Positions 17,695 through 24,875 of a DNA stretch of 64,000 nucleotides are shown piece after piece. The notes under the pieces are model-generated. The model saw nothing but the letters and a program-made list of their open reading frames with translations, was not told the DNA's origin and made no database searches. Each line of letters opens with the position of its first letter. Positions within the stretch are counted from its first letter, which is position 1. The translations under genes and the position numbers were made by a program. Source of the DNA: Methanoculleus frigidifontis (lineage in GTDB: Archaea > Halobacteriota > Methanomicrobia > Methanomicrobiales > Methanoculleaceae); NCBI RefSeq assembly GCF_030464345.1, contig NZ_VCYH01000010.1, positions 1-64,000 on the forward strand, given 5' to 3'.

Positions 17695-18132
17695 ATGGCA
17701 CCCGTAACAGACGGCGATACCCTGCTCCTGCACTTCACGAGCACCCGCCCCGACGGCGAGGTCTTTGAGGATACCCGATCGGGCGAGCCCGTCCGGGCAA
17801 CCCTCGGAGCGAAGCAGATCAATCCCCTCTTTGAGGAGGCGCTGATCGGCAAAGAGGCAGGCGAGACGGTGACCGTGGTGCTGCCCCCGGAGAAGGCCTA
17901 CGGGAAGTTCCGCAGGAAACTTGTGGTCACGATACAGCGCAAGAAGCTCCGACTCGACCACGAACCGGTCCCCGGCGAGTTCATCACGGTCGAGGTGCTG
18001 GGAAAACCCTGCCGGGTGACCGTGCTCGACGTGGACGAAAAAAGCATCACCGTTGATGGAAACCACCCCCTTGCCGGAGAGACGATCACCTACGCGATCA
18101 CGGTTCAGGAGATCCTCGCCCGCACCAGCTAG
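17695..18132 (+). CDS. FKBP-type peptidyl-prolyl cis-trans isomerase (SlyD-like)
   Basis: A 145-residue short archaeal FKBP: GDTLLLHFTSTRPDGEVFEDT, INPLFEEALIGKEAGETVTVVLPPEKAYG (active-site strand and G-E-K-A-Y-G motif), an insert-in-flap region and a C-terminal VTVLDVDEKSITVDGNHPLAGETITYAI, the typical SlyD-like ending with N-H-P-L-A-G. It catalyses proline isomerisation and acts as a folding helper in the cytoplasm. A TATA-like run (CATTAAAG, about 17658-17665) about 35 bases upstream of the ATG suggests a leaderless or short-leader transcript. Confidence 0.92.
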   Translation: MAPVTDGDTLLLHFTSTRPDGEVFEDTRSGEPVRATLGAKQINPLFEEALIGKEAGETVTVVLPPEKAYGKFRRKLVVTIQRKKLRLDHEPVPGEFITVEVLGKPCRVTVLDVDEKSITVDGNHPLAGETITYAITVQEILARTS

Positions 18133-18280
18133 ACCCAGAGGCCTGCGCCGGATCGCACCTCAGGGCAGGATCGCTTAGGGAGATTGAGGCTCCGGAGAGG
18201 GAGTCCCAAACCGGCCGGGGTCGAGGGTCTTGATTGGCCGCCATCACAGCGGCTCCGGCGACGGTAGAGACGCCCTCAAC

Positions 18281-18375
18281 CCGTCCCGAACAAATCCCAA
18301 ATGAGCCTCTTTTTTCGAATTTAGCGAAGGTTTCGGATCCCGGGTTCCGACACAATAATTCCGCACTGAATATCG
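18281..18375. repeat. Intergenic repeat element, copy A
   Basis: About 95 bases containing TTTAGCGAAGGTTTCGGATCC and ending in a short AT stretch before ATATCG are repeated at 21518-21611 with about 80% identity by eye. The minus strand reads the same short peptide core RNPGSETFAK in both copies, which is more likely a side effect of the DNA repeat than a gene. The rest of the 18133-18643 gap holds only this element and the AT-rich promoter (about 18562-18576) of the DJ-1 gene. Confidence 0.6.
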
Positions 18376-18643
18376 GGTAATGCTCTAAGAAACAACTGAT
18401 AATGGAAAAACTCTCCAGGTGTGAGTTTTAGGTATGAACGCATGTCATTGTTCAATGTAATGCGGTCAGATTCTCTGAAATGTATTTTCAGTTGTAAACT
18501 GGAGCACTACCGATCTTTCGGTCGTCGGTCTACCCATTTTCGTTTCGGATTTCAACAGAGCACTTTTTTTTAAATTGCCGGTAATTTCGGGAAGGAAAAT
18601 TGATATCCCATCCCGCCAAGGGTTGATGGCGTAGTGATGCCAA

Positions 18644-19273
18644 ATGCCGACACTCTATCTCTATATCCTTGATACGCTTTCCGACTGGGAAACCGGCCAT
18701 GCCCTTGGCGAACTCCATTCCGGGAGGTACCTCAAAGACCCGTCGCTGAAGTACGATGTCGTCCTGTGCGGAAAATCCCTGGACACGATAACGACGATGG
18801 GCGGACTGAAGTTGACACCGGGTATCACCATTGAGAATATCAGGGCAAAAAAGGGAGATCTCCTGCTCCTGCCCGGCGCAGACACCTGGCTTGATCCCGC
18901 CCATGCGTCGATTATCACTATGGTAGACACGCTCCTTGAGCAGGAGATGGTTGTTGCAGCAATCTGCGGGGCTACCCTCGGCCTGGCCAATGCCGGGCTG
19001 CTTGACAACCGGCCCCACACCAGCAATGATCCCGAAGCGCTCAAAATGTTCTGCCCCGGATACACAGGAGAGCAATTTTACCGGACAGAGCCTGCAGTGA
19101 CAGACGGGAACCTTATCACGGCAAGCGGGCTTGCACCGGTTGAATTTGCCTGCAGCATATTCAGGAAACTGGATGTCATGAATCCCGCAACCCTCGACGC
19201 ATGGTACGGGCTCTTTACGTTAAGGAAACCGGAATTTTTCTATGCCCTCATGGCATCCCTGCCTTCTCAATAA
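18644..19273 (+). CDS. DJ-1/PfpI-family protein (glutamine amidotransferase-like)
   Basis: A 209-residue protein of the DJ-1/PfpI fold: DVVLCGKSLDTITTMGG (N-terminal strand-turn), LLLLPGADTW and the nucleophile elbow AAICGATLGLA with Cys108, followed by HTSNDPEALK. Family members include chaperones, deglycases and proteases; close relatives in bacteria are annotated as putative stress or amidase proteins. The gene is somewhat more AT-rich than its neighbours, which could reflect transfer. It lies at the edge of the accessory island and has an AT-rich promoter region in the preceding gap. Confidence 0.88.
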   Translation: MPTLYLYILDTLSDWETGHALGELHSGRYLKDPSLKYDVVLCGKSLDTITTMGGLKLTPGITIENIRAKKGDLLLLPGADTWLDPAHASIITMVDTLLEQEMVVAAICGATLGLANAGLLDNRPHTSNDPEALKMFCPGYTGEQFYRTEPAVTDGNLITASGLAPVEFACSIFRKLDVMNPATLDAWYGLFTLRKPEFFYALMASLPSQ

Positions 19274-19507
19274 CAAAAAAGGAAATTCCGGCTCTGTTGA
19301 TAACCTGATCGGATGGGCATTGGATGGTGATGGAGCCACGGGTGCCCGGGGTCTGTCGACCCCCGCTCCGGCCTCCCAAAAGCCGCGCCCCACAGCGCAT
19401 GTTACTACCTCCCGAAGACCTCCCGCCGCCCACGCATGATCACCGGAGTGTCCGTACAAAGGTGCACGTGTACGTACGCAGAAAACAGACAGCAAGAGAA
19501 AAAGAAA

Positions 19508-19627
19508 ATGCCAAACGAACCCCGCGAAAACCGTATCCGGCGGCGACTCAACATCACCGTCTCCCCGGAAGTCCACGAGTACCTGAAAAAAACGTCGGCA
19601 ACATCAGCCGATTCCTGGATGCTTTGA
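19508..19627 (+). pseudogene. Frameshifted copy of the small ribbon-helix-helix protein gene
   Basis: The start reads MPNEPRENRIRRRLNITVSP..., matching the intact copy at 22617. A 2-base loss in the run of A after the Tyr-Leu-Lys codons shifts the frame, and the product ends early at a TGA after about 39 residues. Confidence 0.7.
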
Positions 19628-19684
19628 CAAGAGATGCTATTTCCGGGATTCAGCCCGCAATACTGATACGTTCACAAAATAAGA

Positions 19685-19728
19685 TGGACCGAGCGGGATT
19701 TGAACCCGCGGCCTCTACCATGCCAAGG
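19685..19728 (-). pseudogene. 3' fragment of tRNA-Ala(GGC)
   Basis: The minus strand carries 44 bases identical to the 3' half of the intact tRNA-Ala at 22795-22866 (anticodon loop, variable loop, T arm and acceptor strand). Beyond the anticodon stem the sequence diverges and cannot complete the cloverleaf. This is the usual footprint left at one end of an element that integrated into a tRNA gene. Confidence 0.85.
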
Positions 19729-19870
19729 CGCTCCCCCCTATACGGCCTCTGATTTCAATAATATCGCTGAATTAATCCCGGTATACAATCAGGGGATACA
19801 CGCGCAGCATGATGTCGCGGGAAGGTGTTTGGGAATAGTGTTGATATCTCTCCGTCCCCGGAAAGAGCCG

Positions 19871-20206
19871 CTACTCCAGCGCCAATAGGTCCTTCAAAAG
19901 AACGCTTATCGCTTCCATATCCTCGACCGAGCACCGCCCGGTCTTCCGGACGAAACGGTCTTCCGAGAGGGCAACTATCTGGAAGACCAGCGCCGCACTA
20001 TGAGAAGTCAGCCCGTTCTGTGAACTCTTCTCGATACCGTGGGTGTGCGGGAACGAAAAAGCCGCCGCGGTCGTCGTCAGCGGGACCACGATGGTCATAC
20101 CCCCGTAGGCGACGGCGAGCACCACGGCGGGTCGAAGCCCGCTCTGCTCGTGCCCCCGTGCGTCGGTGAGATCGACGAACCAGATATCGCCTCTGCTCCG
20201 GCGCAT
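19871..20206 (-). CDS. PemK/MazF-family endoribonuclease toxin
   Basis: A 111-residue protein with the MazF/PemK signature at the start, RGDIWFVDLTDARGHEQSGLRPAVVL (G-D-I/V-W...G-x-E-x-x-G-x-R-P-x-V-V), and the later strand TIVVPLTTT. MazF toxins cleave single-stranded mRNA and halt translation. The gene starts just 2 bases (20206 against 20208) after the Panacea-like gene ends, so the two are cotranscribed on the minus strand and are the obvious toxin-antitoxin candidates. No MazE/AbrB-type antitoxin is present, which makes the pairing unusual. Confidence 0.88.
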   Translation of the reverse strand: MRRSRGDIWFVDLTDARGHEQSGLRPAVVLAVAYGGMTIVVPLTTTAAAFSFPHTHGIEKSSQNGLTSHSAALVFQIVALSEDRFVRKTGRCSVEDMEAISVLLKDLLALE

Positions 20207-20207
20207 C

Positions 20208-20738
20208 CTACTGCCTCATCGACCGGATGCCTGCCCGCTGCCACTCCTGCAGCTCAGCGTTGAGCGCCGCCCTCTCTTCGGCGGTGGGGACGAAGAGGTA
20301 CTGCTTCGCCCGGTTGATACCCTTGACGATCTGCTCATTCGAGTAGAAGGATTTCATCCTCCGGACTGTCCGGTACGCCTGCTGCGGCGGTTGATGCATC
20401 TCGTAGGCCAGATACCCGTAGGTCGCCCCGATCTCAAGCAGGGACGGGCTTTTGCCGAAGAGGCCGGTGAGCCCGGCAACCGAATCCGCTTCGGCGGAAG
20501 AGAGCGTGCTTGCCGTCTCGCACCGGGAAAACTCGTCGGCGTGCTGGTAGTACTCCCGTGCAAGGTCCGGCGAGTAAGGTCCCCGGACGTAGAGGTGAAA
20601 CGGATACGCGAATTCGACGCCCTTCAGCTTCAGTAGGTAGACGAGCTTCTGGGCAACGAGCCGGTGCTCGAACTGGCCTGTATCCATCCGGAATCCCGCT
20701 TCCCGGAAGCAGGCAATGACTTTGCTTCTATCGTTCAC
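20208..20738 (-). CDS. Panacea/SocA-like (DUF4065-type) protein, candidate antitoxin
   Basis: A 176-residue protein whose central part, AQKLVYLLKLKG (residues about 29-40), PFHLYVRGPYSPDLAREYY and a run of alpha-helices, resembles the Panacea/DUF4065 domain ('L-Q-K-L-x-Y ... Y-G-P-x-S/V'). Panacea domains are known to neutralise many unrelated toxins in bacteria and phages. The assignment rests on pattern recognition and is moderate. The GTG at 20738 overlaps the wHTH stop by 11 bases, and the MazF start follows the stop after a single base, indicating one operon of regulator, candidate antitoxin and toxin. Confidence 0.55.
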   Translation of the reverse strand: MNDRSKVIACFREAGFRMDTGQFEHRLVAQKLVYLLKLKGVEFAYPFHLYVRGPYSPDLAREYYQHADEFSRCETASTLSSAEADSVAGLTGLFGKSPSLLEIGATYGYLAYEMHQPPQQAYRTVRRMKSFYSNEQIVKGINRAKQYLFVPTAEERAALNAELQEWQRAGIRSMRQ

Positions 20739-21069
20739 AGGTATCACCTTCGCAGCCCAGGAGTTTGCAGAGCCAGCCCCGGACACGCCGCCACTCGGCG
20801 AGCCCTTCCGGGGTGATGGCGTAGAGCTCCAGTTCCTTCCCTTCGAGCGTCACTTTCTCGGAGCGGAGGTACCCCATTGCAACGAGCTTCTTGAGGTTCG
20901 CGTAGAGCACGCCGTCGCTCAGGTTCAGCCCGGCCTTGAGCTGCCGTGCGGTGGCTCCGTCCTCGCCGAGCTCGGAGAGCGCCCAGAGTATCTCCAGGCG
21001 CACCCGGGAGATGAGGGTGCTGTTCACGTCCTCGGATTCTTCCACGATTGCTATCAGATCGTCAGGCAT
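20728..21069 (-). CDS. Winged helix-turn-helix transcriptional regulator
   Basis: A 113-residue DNA-binding protein: RLEILWALSELGEDGATARQLKAGLNLSDGVLYANLKKLVAMGYL is a classic wHTH (residues about 24-68), followed by a wing with Lys-Glu-rich strands (SEKVTLEGKELELYAITPEG). It resembles the archaeal HTH_34/PadR-like group. As the first gene of the three-gene minus-strand operon ending in MazF it is the likely autoregulator. A TATA-like run CTTTATCAC (minus strand, about 21108-21116) lies some 40 bases upstream of its ATG. Confidence 0.82.
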   Translation of the reverse strand: MPDDLIAIVEESEDVNSTLISRVRLEILWALSELGEDGATARQLKAGLNLSDGVLYANLKKLVAMGYLRSEKVTLEGKELELYAITPEGLAEWRRVRGWLCKLLGCEGDTCER

Positions 21070-21114
21070 AGGCGACTTTCAACTTTGAGTAGATGTTGGA
21101 GCGGGAGGTGATAA

Positions 21115-21380
21115 AGGATTCGGGCGGTGCTCCTTATATGTCAGCGGTACCTGTACTCATACAAGGGATGCGATGCGATGAACCACCTGCAGTACCGTAT
21201 CCTCCTCCGGAAGGAGCCGGAAGGCGGGTACACCGTCACCGTGCCGGCGCTTCGCAGGCTCGCGTCACCTTCGGGGAGACCGTCGACGAGGCAATAGCGA
21301 TGGCACGGGAGGCCATCGGGGTCTATATTGAAGATCTCCGGGAGAAGGGCGAAGAGATTCCGACCGAGGAAGGACTCTGA
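21115..21380 (+). repeat. Repeat copy B: promoter plus broken HicB-like gene
   Basis: The block mirrors 17056-17330 from the shared AGGATTCGGGCGGTGCT through TATA (CTTATATGT), leader and gene. It diverges mainly in the middle of the coding part. Confidence 0.75.
21178..21380 (+). pseudogene. Frameshifted HicB-like gene (copy B)
   Basis: The start MNHLQYRILLRKEPEGGYTV is nearly identical to the intact copy at 17119. After VTVPAL the reading frame breaks because of a one-base change in length near 21253-21265, and the second half (RVTFGETVDEAIAMAREAIGVYIEDL) continues in another frame to the TGA at 21378-21380. The product cannot be full length, so this copy is likely inactive. Confidence 0.8.
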
Positions 21381-21517
21381 CGGTGAGCTCGTATTCCAAT
21401 TGCCTTGGAATGTGTGCACGTTCCCGACCGGCACGCTCCCAGAGTCCCCAAGCAGCCTGAGTTGAAAATCCGGACAGACCGTCATCCACGGCAGCCCCAG
21501 GGGGACTCGCCTTCACC

Positions 21518-21611
21518 CCGTCAGAACAAAGCTCAGAATAGCCTCCATTTTCGATTTTAGCGAAGGTTTCGGATCCTGGATTCCGGCAAAATAATTCACG
21601 CACGAATATCG
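21518..21611. repeat. Intergenic repeat element, copy B
   Basis: Matches 18281-18375 over about 95 bases, including TTTAGCGAAGGTTTCGGATCC. Like copy A it lies on the 3' side of a HicB-like gene. The remaining 21612-21881 holds no gene that I can support; a GC-rich palindromic stretch (CCGGCCGCGGCCGG, about 21801-21814) is present. Confidence 0.6.
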
Positions 21612-21881
21612 CTCTGATTGCTGAAAAGCGGCAGGATCGCGAGGCTATAACGGCGATATGAGGAGGAGTAATTTTCCAAGGATGTCTCCTATAGCTCGCC
21701 CCGAGATCATCCGTCTGAGGGCTTCTGTGAGGGTCGTTTTCTCGAAGGATTGAGCCGGAATTCCTGATACATAAGTATTGCTTGACCGGGCGGGGGAAAA
21801 CCGGCCGCGGCCGGTATGCGACCCCGTGCTCCAGCCACGAGGACGGGTAACAGGCGGAGGTCTACGGGAACGAGTAAACCC

Positions 21882-22544
21882 CTAAAACCCAAACGCCAAC
21901 GAATCCAACATATATTTCGTCTTCTCGCGGCCGACTTCCTGGTAGACCGAGAGAAGATCCTCCATCGCATGTTTCCCGCCGACGATGTTCCAGAACTCAT
22001 CCGCAATAAGAACGGCCTCACCGAACGGCGTATAGTTCAGGGCAAAGTTCCAGGTATAGTCGCTCCGCTTCGGGCCGTAGGGGTTGTAGGCCATCGCGAA
22101 GTACGCCTGAACGGCGGGCCGGGATTCGCCGGCGAGCAGGTGGAACCAGAGCAGCCGCTGGGTGACCTCCAGGCACTGACCCTTGTTCGGCATGGGAGAC
22201 TTCATCTCAAAATAGTAGCGTCGCCCGTCTTTCGTCCGGATATACAGATCCGCCGTCGCTTTCAGCGGCACGAGGTCGTCGTCCCGCCTGGCACTCAGAA
22301 CGGCGTCGATCATCTCGTGAGTGCGGGCTTCTTGCCTTTCTGTTCGGCAGCACTCTCGAAGGCTGCAATCTGGTGCTCGATCTCGTCCATCGCGGCACGG
22401 CTGACGTAGCCCGTGAGAACGTGCCCTCGTTCGGCTTTTGCATGGTGCTGCAGCGCTATCAGCCTGGCACATCCCTCAAAGCTGTTCCCGAGGCTGGTGC
22501 TGAACCCTCGCTCGAACTCGTTGATGCGAAGAAACTCCGGCAGG
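21882..22544 (-). pseudogene. TdeIII-type restriction endonuclease, truncated and frameshifted
   Basis: The 3' part on the minus strand reads ATADLYIRTKDGRRYYFEMKSPMPNKGQCLEVTQRLL, AYFAMAYNPYGPKRSDYTW, EFWNIVGG and YQEVGREKTKYMLDSLAFGF, a close match to TdeIII-family type II restriction enzymes (E-x-K-S-P catalytic strand). The 5' part (STSLGNSFEGCARLIALQHHAKAERGHVLTGYVS) is in another frame; the two join near 22318, where the first frame stops. The N-terminal 40-60 residues are missing, cut by the direct repeat at 22545. No companion methyltransferase is seen. The enzyme is almost certainly dead. Confidence 0.8.
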
Positions 22545-22838
22545 ATGATCACCGGAGTGTACGTACAAAGGTGCAAGTGTACGTACACAGAAAACAGACA
22601 GCAAGAGAAAGAGAAAATGCCAAACGAACCGCACGAAAACCGTATCCGGCGGCGACTGCACATCACCGTCTCCCCGGAAGTCCACGAGTACCTGAAAAAC
22701 CGCGTCGGCAACGCCAGCAGATTCCTGGATGCTTTAACCAGAGATCCTATTTCCGGGATTCAGCCCGCGATATTTATTCTTTCGGAAAATAAGATGGACC
22801 GAGCGGGATTTGAACCCGCGGCCTCTACCATGCCAAGG
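22545..22838. repeat. Direct repeat, right copy, of the tRNA-Ala-linked island
   Basis: The same block as 19436-19728, here with an intact small ribbon-helix-helix gene and continuous with the full tRNA-Ala. It begins exactly where the restriction-endonuclease frame is cut. Confidence 0.9.
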
Positions 22839-22841
22839 TAG
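22617..22841 (+). CDS. Small ribbon-helix-helix-like protein overlapping tRNA-Ala antisense
   Basis: A possible 74-residue protein: basic start, strand RRRLHITVSP, then helix EVHEYLKNRVG and helix NASRFLDALTRD, the order of a ribbon-helix-helix DNA-binding domain. The last 15 residues (from about 60) read through the opposite strand of tRNA-Ala and are probably not functional. It could regulate the island or be a decoy of conserved flanking DNA. The left repeat carries a frameshifted version. A GAGA-rich stretch before the ATG may be its ribosome site. Confidence 0.5.
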   Translation: MPNEPHENRIRRRLHITVSPEVHEYLKNRVGNASRFLDALTRDPISGIQPAIFILSENKMDRAGFEPAASTMPR

Positions 22842-22866
22842 CGATCTCCCCCTGATCTATCGGCCC
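22795..22866 (-). tRNA. tRNA-Ala (anticodon GGC)
   Basis: A complete 72-base cloverleaf on the minus strand. The acceptor GGGCCGA pairs with TCGGTCC and includes the G3-U70 pair that identifies alanine tRNAs. The D stem is GATC/GATC, the anticodon stem CTACC/GGTAG holds the loop TTGGCAT (anticodon GGC), the variable loop is AGGCC and the T arm is GCGGG-TTCAAAT-CCCGC. The discriminator is A and CCA is not encoded. It is the integration target of the island on its 3' side. Confidence 0.97.
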
Positions 22867-22933
22867 GTTGCTGCTGCCCTACAATGTTGTACTCAATCAG
22901 ATAAAATGATTCGTTTCTGATTTTTACCCGCGA

Positions 22934-24058
22934 TCACGCCGAAAGCAGGGGAAGGCGGGAGAAAAACCGCTCCCGCGCCTCCGCATGGCCGGATTCGCGC
23001 ACGATGCGGCCGCTCTCGATGAAGGGGACGAGGAGCGGCACCGCGCCGTCGGGAGCGGGCTCGCGGGCGAGGTGCACGAGGCGCCCGCCCAAGGGAAGAT
23101 CGTAGACCTGCTTTGCTCCGGCGCGCTTTCCGCGTTTTGCGGAGAGTCTGCACTCGAGCTCCACGATGTCCATGGCAAAATCGATCACCGGCGCGTTCGC
23201 GATCGCGCCGCCGACCCCGAAGCCGTCGACGATATCGCGGAAGGCGGCGACGTCGGCGCGGGTGACGCCGCCGGAGAGAAAGATCCCGACGTGGCCGTAA
23301 CCGCGGGCGTCGAGCTCCCAGCGGACCTCCTCGACGATCGCACGCATATCGCCCCGGCGGGAGCGCGGGGTGTCGAGCCGGACCGCAGCGCAGCCAATCG
23401 CCGCCGCCCGGACCGACTCGGACTTCTCGTCGTCGAAGGTGTCGCAGAGCATGATCCGCGGCACGTCCGGCGGCGCGTGGCGGTCGAAGGCGGCCCAGGC
23501 GTCCTCCTGCCGCGGGTAGCACATCACAAAGGCATGCGGCATCGTTCCGGCGAGGGGGATCCCCTCCGGCGCGCAGGTGTTGCTGACGCCGTCCACGCCG
23601 CCGATCCAGGCGGCACGCTCGATCATCGGGGCGATCGCCGGGTGCTGGCGGCGCGACCCGAAGGAGTAGACCGGGACGTCCCCCGCCGCCAGCCTGATAT
23701 GCGCCGCCGCCGAGGCGACGCCGGAGGCGTGGCAGAGGAACCCGAGGATCGCCGTCTCGTAGGCGGCGACGTCGCGGTACTGTCCGGTGATCCGGAGCAC
23801 CGGCTCGCCGGGATAGAAGACCGAACCCTCCGGCATCGCGTCGACGTCGACGGACCTGCCGTCGAGGAGCGCGAGCACGTCGCCAAGCCCGCAGAAGACG
23901 CCCCAGCCGTCCGGGAGTACCGGTGCGCCGACCTCCATGACGACCTGGGGGTTGATATCGTCCTTTTCAAGGACGCTCTCGATACGCTCGAAGTAGACAT
24001 CGGTGCAGCGCCCCTCCCGGATCGTAGCATCGTCCACGGTCACAAATCTGCCCATCAT
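22934..24058 (-). CDS. pncB: Nicotinate phosphoribosyltransferase (archaeal type)
   Basis: A 374-residue type II phosphoribosyltransferase: GRFVTVDDATIREGRCTDVYF at the start, FCGLGDVLALL, YSFGSRRQHPAIAPMIERAAWIGGVDGVSNT (substrate-binding H-P with conserved G-x-R), MPHAFVM and a barrel motif VGIFLSGGVTRADVAAFRDIVDGFGVGG. It joins nicotinate and PRPP to give nicotinate mononucleotide, the salvage entry to NAD. Length is normal for the short archaeal type. Two adjacent ATG codons (24058, 24055) are equivalent; the first is chosen. It is divergent to the phosphorylase gene. Confidence 0.9.
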   Translation of the reverse strand: MMGRFVTVDDATIREGRCTDVYFERIESVLEKDDINPQVVMEVGAPVLPDGWGVFCGLGDVLALLDGRSVDVDAMPEGSVFYPGEPVLRITGQYRDVAAYETAILGFLCHASGVASAAAHIRLAAGDVPVYSFGSRRQHPAIAPMIERAAWIGGVDGVSNTCAPEGIPLAGTMPHAFVMCYPRQEDAWAAFDRHAPPDVPRIMLCDTFDDEKSESVRAAAIGCAAVRLDTPRSRRGDMRAIVEEVRWELDARGYGHVGIFLSGGVTRADVAAFRDIVDGFGVGGAIANAPVIDFAMDIVELECRLSAKRGKRAGAKQVYDLPLGGRLVHLAREPAPDGAVPLLVPFIESGRIVRESGHAEARERFFSRLPLLSA

Positions 24059-24203
24059 ACTAGCATGGTTGCTCCCCCGCTTTATCTCTGCTGAAGCAAA
24101 CCGGTCATGCAGAGCCGGATAGATTGATTTTTGAGCCTGAAGAGGCAACCGGTACACAGATGATGCACGCCAAAGCGCATGCCGCACCCGGAGGCCGCCG
24201 CTG

Positions 24204-24875
24204 ATGCTCGGGGTCATCGGGGGGACGAGCCTGCTCTACGCCGACCTCCCGCCGCTCGAAAAAAAGACGGTCGCGACACCCTTCGGGCGGGCCGAGATCT
24301 ATCTCGGCGAGTTCGCGCTCCTCATGCGCCACCAGTACGGCCTTCCCCCGCACCGGATCAACTACCGCGCCTGCATGGCGGCGCTCGCCATCATCGGCGT
24401 GGACCGGGTCGTCGCCTTCGGCTCTGCAGGGTCGCTCACGCCCGATATTCCACCGGGTTCGCTCGTGATCCCCTCCGACTATCTGAGCATAACAGATATA
24501 CCCTCAATCCATGACTACCGGATCGAACACATCCGTCCGGAGCTGGACGCCGACCTCACCCGGGATCTCTGCAGCCTGATCCCCGAAGCACGGTGCGGCG
24601 GGGTGTACGTCCAGACCCCCGGCCCGCGGATCGAGACCGTCGCCGAGGTCAGAGCCCTCGCACGCGATGCCGAGATCGTCGGGATGACCATCGCCGGCGA
24701 AGCGACACTCGCCATCGAGCTTGGGCTGCGGTTTGCGGCAATCTGCACGGTCGACAACTATGCGCACGGCCTGGGTGACGAGCTCGTCACCTACGAACAG
24801 ATCCTCGAGACCTCCCGGACGCACCGCAGGAGGGCCGAGGAGATCCTGGAGAGAATTGTGGAGCGATTGGCATGA
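24204..24875 (+). CDS. mtnP: Methylthioadenosine/methylthioinosine phosphorylase family protein
   Basis: A 223-residue purine nucleoside phosphorylase of the MTAP branch: GVIGGTSLLY (phosphate loop), MRHQYGLPPHRINYRA, VVAFGSAGSL and GVYVQTPGPRIETVAEVRAL, then EIVGMTIAGEATLAIELG (M-T-x-x-x-E purine site). It cleaves MTA-like nucleosides with phosphate to a base and a sugar-1-phosphate. The next gene, overlapping by 4 bases, is the matching deaminase. Together they fit the methanogen route MTA to methylthioinosine to hypoxanthine, so the true substrate is probably methylthioinosine rather than MTA. Confidence 0.88.
   Translation: MLGVIGGTSLLYADLPPLEKKTVATPFGRAEIYLGEFALLMRHQYGLPPHRINYRACMAALAIIGVDRVVAFGSAGSLTPDIPPGSLVIPSDYLSITDIPSIHDYRIEHIRPELDADLTRDLCSLIPEARCGGVYVQTPGPRIETVAEVRALARDAEIVGMTIAGEATLAIELGLRFAAICTVDNYAHGLGDELVTYEQILETSRTHRRRAEEILERIVERLA

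Larger units (their letters stand above)
19436..19728. repeat. Direct repeat, left copy, of the tRNA-Ala-linked island
   Basis: About 293 bases starting ATGATCACCGGAGTGT and ending in the anticodon stem of tRNA-Ala (CCAAGG). The same block, with scattered substitutions and a 2-base indel, is at 22545-22838 in the same orientation. It contains a broken copy of the small ribbon-helix-helix gene and the last 44 bases of tRNA-Ala. Confidence 0.9.
19436..22866. mobile_element. Putative genomic island at tRNA-Ala(GGC)
   Basis: The block is flanked by about 290-bp direct repeats that both reach into tRNA-Ala; only the right copy is complete. The cargo is accessory: a wHTH/Panacea-like/MazF operon, a frameshifted HicB duplicate and a broken TdeIII-type endonuclease. 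No integrase, transposase or replication gene is visible, so it would be a remnant or a satellite mobilised in trans. The repeat is much longer than a normal att core, so a segmental duplication is an alternative to integration. Confidence 0.6.

Noticed and set aside
18098-18355. Minus-strand peptide with RNPGSETFAK, also at 21265-21603
   Set aside because: The shared peptide follows from the DNA repeat; flanking codons are not conserved and no ribosome site or promoter fits.
19685-19728. A second functional tRNA-Ala at the left repeat
   Set aside because: Only the 3' 44 bases match; the 5' half cannot pair to form acceptor, D or anticodon stems.
19436-22866. Integrase or transposase inside the island
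   Set aside because: All reading frames in the block were inspected; none shows a tyrosine/serine recombinase or DDE signature.
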